Assembly (NCBI GenBank): GCA_965229785.1
Contig: CBDDJS010000001.1
Span: 2,356,001-2,420,000 of the forward strand
Direction of reading: 5' to 3'
DNA from: JAWPMT01 sp965229785
GTDB lineage: Bacteria; Bacteroidota; Bacteroidia; Cytophagales; Cyclobacteriaceae
Length of the DNA stretch: 64,000 bases
This document shows, piece after piece, positions 55,101 to 61,500 of the stretch; the first letter of the stretch is position 1; each line of letters opens with the position of its first letter. Both the position numbers and the translations under genes were made by a program. Under the pieces are notes generated by a model. The model was not told the DNA's origin. It made no database searches and worked only from the letters and a program-made list of their open reading frames with translations.

Positions 55101-55566
55101 TACCGCCATCTAACTGAGTAACTTCAAAATTGGGATAGGGATTGACTTTCTGAAATACTTCACCCTCAATCAATTCGAAAGTGGTCCTTAGACTTTCATG
55201 TCGGGCGATCAATTGAATAAAGGTTGACTGTAATCTGTCCTTGTCCAGATTCCCTTCGAGCCTGGCGACTTGCGGCATGTTATATGCCTTGGATTGCTTG
55301 TTAAGCTCGTACAGAAAATACATTCGCTTTTGTGCGGATGACAGCCTGTAGGAGTTCTTTTTTGTTGCCACAGGTATCTCACTAAAGGAGGGCCGCTCCT
55401 GATACCTGGCGTAAAAGTCCAGAATTTCTTGCTTTCTTCGCTTGAGTTCCTCCAGCAGAGGTTGATCCAATCGTTCTGGTTTACCCTTGATTTTCAAAGT
55501 ATCACCTTCTACGGAAAGGAAAATCCCCTTGCTACCCAGGTCCTTTATGAATTTTTCTACATTCAT
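49126..55566 (-). CDS. Line 1 NRPS gene B: TubC-type docking domain-C-A-T-C-A(Ile)-T
   Basis: 2,146-residue synthetase. Residues 1-55 have the pattern of a TubC N-terminal docking domain (short helix, GIFLSVEGDTLKIKGK beta hairpin, then a charged helix). Order after it: C1 (HHIITDG, His197/198), A1 and carrier (Ser1045), C2 (HHIITDG, His1225/1226), A2 and carrier (Ser2081). A1 reads D-A-E-N-A-G-L-V-T-K (unknown) and A2 reads as Ile. The ATG at 55566 overlaps the stop of gene A (ATGA). No Shine-Dalgarno is visible. The acidic C-terminus (EEEIDDEV...MEDLLRNLN) is probably a docking tail that hands Ile to the ketosynthase of gene C. There is no epimerase. Confidence 0.97.
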   Translation of the reverse strand: MNVEKFIKDLGSKGIFLSVEGDTLKIKGKPERLDQPLLEELKRRKQEILDFYARYQERPSFSEIPVATKKNSYRLSSAQKRMYFLYELNKQSKAYNMPQVARLEGNLDKDRLQSTFIQLIARHESLRTTFELIEGEVFQKVNPYPNFEVTQLDGGIENAESVINGFITPFDLNNGPLFRVGLLKLEEKEHVLIVDMHHIITDGVSQGLLIRDFMTSYHGNELPEISLQYKDYAEWQQTEINVERLSKQKDFWINQFADEVTMLDLPTDNLRPPVRNHQGGAVSFKLDQQTSTALKDLCEEEGTTTFMLLLAIFNVLLGKLSNQEDITIGTPIAGRVHPDLDKIIGLFVNTLALRNYPKGDLTFREFLAKVKANTLLCFENQQYQYEDLIEELQVRRATDRNPLFDVMFSMQNYGQEVLSIPDLKLSPFKSGHRVSKFDLSLIATEAEENFYFSFIYATELFSSETINRFAKYFQLLVNCALTNVDGKLSDMSVLSDDEKEQLLRTFNDTVSDYPGEKSLITLFEEQVKATPTKVALTFKGQQLTFQDLSERADALGTLLVNKALPKGTVIGLMVERSFEMIVGILGILKANHTYLPIDAELSDDRISFMLEDSEASMLITDASGKERFGTEYDTIDLFIIQTTQEGRTEFPVANSDETAYIIYTSGSTGLPKGVPLSHRSVINLVTSQHELFKLKEDEIILQFSTISFDASVEQIWMSLLNGYSLALISYEQLLDGNQFNQLLLDEKITHLNTTPSFLNDVSLREPNCLRRIALGGEKCSRELLRRYSSYELYNLYGPSETCVTATAHQFNPGVDVDIIPIGKPINNVEIYILDQFQNLQPVGVTGEIYIGGDGLAKGYLNNPELTNEKFVDHPFVTGKKLYASGDLGRWRPNGEIVYLGRADTQVKVRGFRIELGEIESRLTAHDAIKEVLVTFNDESGEGQLLAYYLSENEPSEQELRTFLKKKLPVYMIPHFFIQLDQFPLTSNGKINRRLLPKPLSAPFADRTEPTTELESVLEEIWSEVLGIDKTLIGTQKSFFELGGHSLKAMVLINKIHQRLSQTIPLRQIFNSQTIRELADYLSEGTFTSFDPISKALHKERYLASPSQSRMYFLHEFDHHSLAYNMPLVVRLEGVIESGRISNAYQRLVDRYEILRTNFELVDNEVYQIITEERVIELPVVDSSPVEVDEQIRRFIRPFDLTRDSLMRMGLIEVSSTEKLLIMDMHHIITDGVSHNILIRDFVKYYGGDELSDLQLQFKDYSEWLHSDKIQQQIADDKQFWLSEFSEDWNALDLPGDKARPAIKSFDGEAYAFSFSEKETALLKALSQSEGVTLYMLLLSIFNVLLSKLSSQEEVIVGTPVSGRIHSDLDQMVGLFVNTLAIRNRPLGSQSFKDFLMAVKEKTLTCFSHQQFQYEELISALEIPRDPSRNPLFDVMFSMQNFDRPVVTLTNLKLTPYATGHKRSKFDLMLTVSEFSTQLFLNFEYSTDIFSRGTIEQFAKYFRQLTEQVVADVRQEIKHLDLLSILDKSNLLREAHSPWQKQYDDKSLIALFDEQVMNNPDKVILANNEQNITYAELNERATQLAGYLLTLSASRGEIVGIYAGKSLEAIWAMIAILKAGKAYLPLDARNPVERMRFLLEDAKIDTVLCSIPFPQELTDTCQLIEIADQANGKEVVSELKNKGQLSDLAYVIYTSGTTGKPKGVMVEQKSIIRLVRDCNYVTFQEDDVILSLSNYSFDGSIFDIYGALLNGSGLYIPNDAELLDVGLLEQIIAEKKITIFFITTALFNTLVNHEIANLGNLRYVLFGGENVSVSHVRKFKGLYPDVKLLHVYGPTENSTFSSFYEIDEVADWASTVPIGKSISGSYAYVLSEEHRLQPVGVPGEICVGGVGLSRGYLNDSELTSSKFVSDPFIPEQKIYKTGDIGRLLADGNIEFIGRKDTQVKVRGHRIELAEIETQLIRHPAIHACVVLLKTMKDTRYLTAYYEAERELATDILKEFLTKSLPDYMIPQFICFLKQLPLNKNGKVDRTLLPEPTPKKEENYVPPSNELEEQLVAIWSEVIQMDKEAISVQTNFFELGGNSLKILQLKALIKAQMGLDISVPQLFRFTTIEAQVSYISQAESQAKLVEEEIDDEVSGMEDLLRNLN
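49207..52284 (-). other. Gene B module 2: C-A(Ile)-PCP
   Basis: The A core is SNYSFDGSIFDIY, with FITTALF, YVLFGGE and HVYGPTENSTF. The code D-G-F-F-L-G-V-T-F-K differs at two places from the known Ile code DGFFLGVVYK. The carrier (Ser2081, LGGNSLKIL) ends the protein. The next enzyme is a ketosynthase, so this residue should be extended by a malonyl unit. Confidence 0.8.
52312..55359 (-). other. Gene B module 1: C-A(unknown, DAENAGLVTK)-PCP
   Basis: The A core is FDASVEQIW, followed by LNTTPSF, ALGGEKC and NLYGPSETCVT. The code is D-A-E-N-A-G-L-V-T-K. It belongs with the other FDxSxEQIW domains of line 1, but Asn278 replaces His and Leu322 replaces Lys, so it may take a different substrate. 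Partial likeness to the ornithine code DMENLGLINK is noted but not enough for a call. Confidence 0.65.
55393..55566 (-). other. TubC-like N-terminal docking domain of gene B
   Basis: About 55 residues with the pattern MNVEKFIKDLGSKGIFLSVE, then a basic strand, then a helix rich in Glu and Lys. In the TubC family this fold binds a short C-terminal peptide of the upstream synthetase. It is the only domain of this type at a gene start in the window, and it sits exactly at the gene A/gene B junction. Confidence 0.8.
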
Positions 55567-58500
55567 ATAGATAACTCAATTGTTGCTGAATCATCGAGAT
55601 CCTTTGTTCTCATCTGTAGCACCGCCTCAATCAGATCTGCCTGTTGTTCAATGGTTTGCTTGAGAAAAATCTCCTTTATCGGCATTTCCACATTTAGCTC
55701 TTTCCATATTTTATTGGCCAGAATCATGGTACTCAATGAGTTTCCGCCCAAATCGAAAAAGCTTTTATTGGCACTAATTCTGGATTGCTCTATCTTCAAT
55801 ATCCCACTCCATATCTCGGCTAATTTCTCCTGTACTTCGCCTGTCGGCGGAAGATCATTCACCTCCTGTGCAACAGAAGGATCTGGTAATGCTTTCCTGT
55901 CCACTTTCCCGCTTTGATTCAAAGGAAAACGCTGCATGAACACAAAGAAGGTCGGTAGCATATATTCGGGCAATTTTTCACCCAGATGGCTTCTCAGCTC
56001 ACCTGTGTCCAGCTCAGATTCAGCTACATAATATGCCACTAGGTATGCATTTTGACCTTCGCCTTTAGCCATCACTACGGCTTCTATTACTTGTTTGTGA
56101 GTAGCTAATTGCGATTCAATCTCTCCCAGTTCTACCCTAAATCCACGAATTTTTATCTGATCATCCTGGCGGCCTAAGAACTCCAGCGAGCCATCGGGCA
56201 GCCACTTTGCTACATCACCCGTCTTGTATAGCTTCTCGTCTTTGTCATAAGGATTATCAACAAATCTTTCCTCTGTAAAGGATGGGTTGTTGATGTAACC
56301 TCCACCCACACTCTTGCCACTGATATAGATTTCTCCCGGCACTCCCAGCGGAAGTATTTCTCGTTTCTTTCCCAGTATATAAATACCTGTGTTATAGATG
56401 GGTTGGCCAATATGGGGTTTGGTTGGGATATCTGTTGCGGGATCCACTGTATTGGTGGTCACTACATGCGTCTCAGCCGGACCATAATGATTGTGCAAAT
56501 AAATCTGATGATCAGACAGGTACTTCTTAAACTTTTCTCCAATGATAATTTGCTCACCTGCAGTTACAATATGCTTTACAGAGGATGGAATATCGAGCGT
56601 TATATCCGGATTATTGAAAATCTGCTTCAGTATCGATGCTGGCATGAAGATCGTGCTTATCTTATTTCGATTGACGATCTCAAAAAGCTTATTGAAGTCC
56701 AGGATATCTACTTTATCGACTAACGTGAGCTCCCCTCCCGCTAATAAAGTGGAAAATATTTCCTGCAATGAAACATCAAAACTGAGGGTCGTGAACTGCA
56801 GGACCCGATCAAAAGAAATGTTGGTTCCTTTGAACTGAAAATCAATCAGGTTCCACATGCTGTAATGTCGCATCATGACTCCTTTGGGTATACCCGTTGA
56901 GCCTGATGTATAGATGACATACAATAAATCCGTGCTTGCTGTTTTAAGGCTTATGTTCTCAGTAACCTCATCCTGATTGAAAGACAGATCAAACAAATTC
57001 AGGATTTCCCCAGTGTATCCTTCCGGTGACTGATAATCAGCGTCATTCACCACAAGCATGTTCACTTTGCTATTGTCCAACATGTATGAGATCCGACCTT
57101 CCGGATGATCCACATCAATCGGTAGAACCGCAGCTCCAGCTTTCAGTGTTGCTAAAATGGAAATGATCATTTCAAAGGAGCGATCTACCATTAAGCCGAC
57201 CACCGCTCCTCTGTTAACGCCACGTCCTATCAGGATTTGCGCCAGTCGATTAGCGCGACTATTTAGCTCCCCGTAAGTCAGCGTCTGATCGTAGTAAATC
57301 AACGCCACATCACCATCCCGCTCTTTCGCCTTTTCTTCAAATACCTGAACAAGCGTCTGCTCTTCAGTGTAGGGTTGTGTGGTGTTGTTAAATTTCAACA
57401 GCAACTGACTTTGCTCCTCTTTTGAAAGAATCGGCAAGTCGTAAAGTTTCTGGTCAGCATTATCAACAACAGCCCTTACCAGATGCTGGTAGTACCGAAT
57501 AAACTTATCGATTGTTGACTTTTCGAATAACTCCGTAGAATATTCAAAACTGAAATAAAGTTGATCCTCTGCTTCAACAGCAGTCAATGTCAAATCAAAC
57601 TTGGCAACCCGATGGTCGCTTGAAATAGAACTAAGTTTAAGACCCGGAATTTCAAGTTTGCCACTGCTGAAGTTTTGCATGGAAAACATGACATCAAAAA
57701 GCGGGCTATGGCTCGTATTTCTCGAAATGTTCAGCGAATCCACCAGGTCTTCATACTGATATTGCTGATACTCAAAACACTGGATGGTTCTTTCTCTGAT
57801 TTGCTGTAGAAATGCTTTGAAGCTTAGCTCACTGGATGGATAACTTCGAATGGCTAGTGTATTGACAAACAAGCCAATGATCTTTTCCAAAGCAGGGTGC
57901 ACTCGACCAGCTACAGGAGTTCCAACAACGATATCTTCCTGATTACTAAGTTTTGCCAGTAGAACGTTGAAAATGGCCAGCAATGTCATGAACATCGTAG
58001 CATTCTCCTGACTGGCGAGGTTTTGCAATCCGGCAGTTTCCTCCTTGCTCAAAACAAATTTGGCAAGACCACCCCTAAAGTTCCTCATAGTTGGTCTTGC
58101 ATGATCATACGGAAGCTGTAGAACAGTCGGAAGCTCTGCAAATTCGTTTAACCAGAATTGTTTATGTATCTCTAAATCCTGCCACTCTTCTGACGATTGT
58201 TGCCACTCGGAATAGTCTTTGTATTGAATGCTCATGGGGGCCAAATCCAGTCCTTTATAAAGATTCATAAAGTCCTGTTTGAGGATACTCGTGGATACAC
58301 CATCAGAAATAATATGATGCATGTCCAGCATCAATACATTCTCCTGCTCATTTAAGGGAATGAGGCCTACTCTGAATAAACTTGGTTCTGCCAGGTCAAA
58401 TGGCCTTACAAACTCCTTTATAATAGTAGAAACATCCGGTGATTCAGCCTCGTAGAAGACTACTTCGAATTGCGGTTCGGCAGATACAAATTGAAAAACT

Positions 58501-61500
58501 TCTCCTTCCTTCAACTGAAATCCAGTCCTCAGGCTTTCATGTCGCTGAATCAGTTTATTGAAAGCAAAGATCAACTGATCCTTGTTAAGATCTCCTTCGA
58601 ATCTTGCCACCTGAGGCATATTATAAGCCGTCGAATCCTTTTCAAATTCATAGAGGAAATACATGCGCCTCTGAGCGGCAGATACCTTGTAATAACTGCT
58701 TTTGGGTGCTTTTTTTATGCCCGAATATTGCACCTTTTCCTGTGTCGACAAGAACCTGGCCAGACTCTCAATGTCCTGGAAATTGAAGATCTGCATCAAT
58801 GGGACTGAAACACCCATTTCCATTTTGATCTTGTTGACAAGTGTCATGGCCTTCAAGGAGTGACCACCCAGATCAAAGAAGCTGTGCCTTACCCCAATCT
58901 CTTCCTTTTTGATCCCCAGGACCTTACTCCAAATTTTGACTAGCTTTCGTTCAATCTCATTTGAAGGAGCCTGGTATTCATCCGTCGATATAATAACCGG
59001 TTCCGGCAAGGCATTTCTATCGACTTTTCCACTGGTCGTCAACGGAAAATGATCCATCGATACGAAGTAGTGGGGAAACATGTATTCAGGCAGGCTATTC
59101 TTCAAATAGTCTCTGAGTTGTTCTTCACTTATTTTTTTCGAGGTACTGTAGTAGCAAGTCAGGTAGCTGTCGCTTCCGACTTCTTTCAGGAGGACTGCCG
59201 CTTCAACAATGCTTGTGTGATTCCGCAAGCAAGCTTCTATCTCCCCCAGCTCAATTCTGTATCCCCTTATTTTTACTTGCCTGTCGCTTCTTCCTAAGAA
59301 AAGGATATCCCCATTTTGATCCCATTTGGCAAGATCACCTGTCTTGTAAATTCGTTCACCTGCTTTGAAAGGATGTGGAATAAAGTACGCTGACGTTAAT
59401 GACTGATTATTGATGTAACCGTTTGAAAGCCCATCTCCACCGATGTATAAATCCCCTGCCACACCAGTGGGCACCGGCTTCAAATTAGTATCCAGAATGT
59501 AAATGCCTGTATTGGAGATCGGTTTTCCTATGGGTAATTGCGTACGGGTAAAATCACTTTCTGAAACTTCGTAAGTCGTGGCGGTAACAGTCGTTTCAGT
59601 AGGACCATACTTATTGTAGAACTTATAGTCACTGGCATATCTCCGGGCTAAACTGACCGGGCAAACTTCACCCCCTGAAACTACTCTCTTGATTGCATTG
59701 GGCTTAGGGATATCTAATGATCCCAGGAACGATGGCGTCGCGTGGAAATAGGTGACTTCCTGACGGATCAGATATTCAACAAATTGATCATGATCAGTGA
59801 TCAGAGATTTATCCACCAATACTAGCCCTGCTCCGGACAGCAGTGCCATCCAAATTTGTTCGATGGATGTATCAAAGGTTATCACCGAAAACTGCAAGAT
59901 CCGATCTGACTGATCGATGTTGAAAAAATCACGTTGGTGATCAATCAGATTTACAACGGATCGATGATTGACCTGAACTCCTTTAGGTTGTCCGGTAGAA
60001 CCGGAAGTATAGATGATATAGGCGGGATCGCTGCTGCTGACGTCCGGTCGCCCTACTTCACTTCCCCACTCTGCTTCGAATGCCAGGGAAACGACTATGG
60101 TCTCAATCGATCCTGAATCCAGCAAATCCACTCCTTGTTGATCCGTCAGCAGGTATTCAGCATCACTTTCCTCCAGCATGAAAGCCAAGCGATTGACAGG
60201 TAAACTGGCATCCAGAGGAAGATAAACGCCCCCCATTTTCATAATACTGATAATCCCTGCAATCTGCTCGACAGAAGGCCCTAACATCAATCCTACGACT
60301 TGCCCTTTACGAACTCCTTTTTGATGCAAGTAGGCAGATATGGCAATTACCTTCTCATTAAGCTGTGCATAGGTGTATTTTTCATTATTGTGAAATAATG
60401 CAATGTTGTCAGACGTATTACTTACCTGTTTCTGAAACAACTGAGGTAGGGTCTCCTCATCAGGGTAAACTCTCCTTGTGGCATTGAATGCATGCAGCAA
60501 TCGATGTTCTTCATCCTTACCCAGTAATGTGATTTCATTCAGCTTGATTTCCGGAGTTGCCGCTATTTGTGCTGCCACCGTTTTGAAATAATCCAGGAAA
60601 CGTTTGATCGTTTCCTTTTTGAATAGTGACGTGGCATATCTCAAAGTGAAGTGTAGCTGCTTTGGTGATTGGGCTGCAGTTAATGTAAGATCAAATTTGG
60701 ATACATCACTGTTCATGGAGTAGGGCTCCATCTCCAATTCAGAAATACGGTACGATTCTTTATCGAATTCCTGAAGGGCGAACATTACATCGAATAGCGG
60801 ATTTCTCGCTGTATCTCTCCTTATGTTCAATTGATTTACCAGGTCTTCGTACTGGTACTTCTGATGGTCGAAACAATTAATGGTGTTTTGTTTGACTTCA
60901 TTCAAGAATTCCTGGAAAGAAAGTGATCCTACGGGATAGTTTCTCAGTGCCAGGGTGTTGACGAACAAGCCGATCATTTCATCGAGATCAGGATGAACTC
61001 TGCCGGCTACGGGGGTACCAACGACAATATCCTCCTGATTACTCAACTTGCTCAACACAATGTTGAAAACTGACAGCAATGTCATAAACAAAGTGGCACC
61101 CTCTCCGGAGGCGATTCTACGAATGCTATCAGTCTCTTTTTCACTCAGTGCGAAATAAACCGCATCTCCACTGTGATCACTTACTAACGGTCTTTCAAAA
61201 TCCCACGGCAATTCTAATGCAGTGATTTCCCCCGAAAATTCCTTGAGCCAGAAGTCTTTTTCCTGAGCTAGTACTGCTTGTTCGTCATCGGAATTTTGCC
61301 ATTCAGCATAGTCTTTGTACTGCAGTTCAATTCCCGGGAGATCGGTTTCATTATAGAGGCTAAAAAAATCTCTAATTAACACGCCTTGTGAAATCCCATC
61401 GGAGATGATGTGATGCATGTCTATCAGCAGCACATGTTCCTTACCGGCCAATGGAACAAGACCTGCTCTGAAGAGTGGACCAGTATGGAGGTCGAATGGT

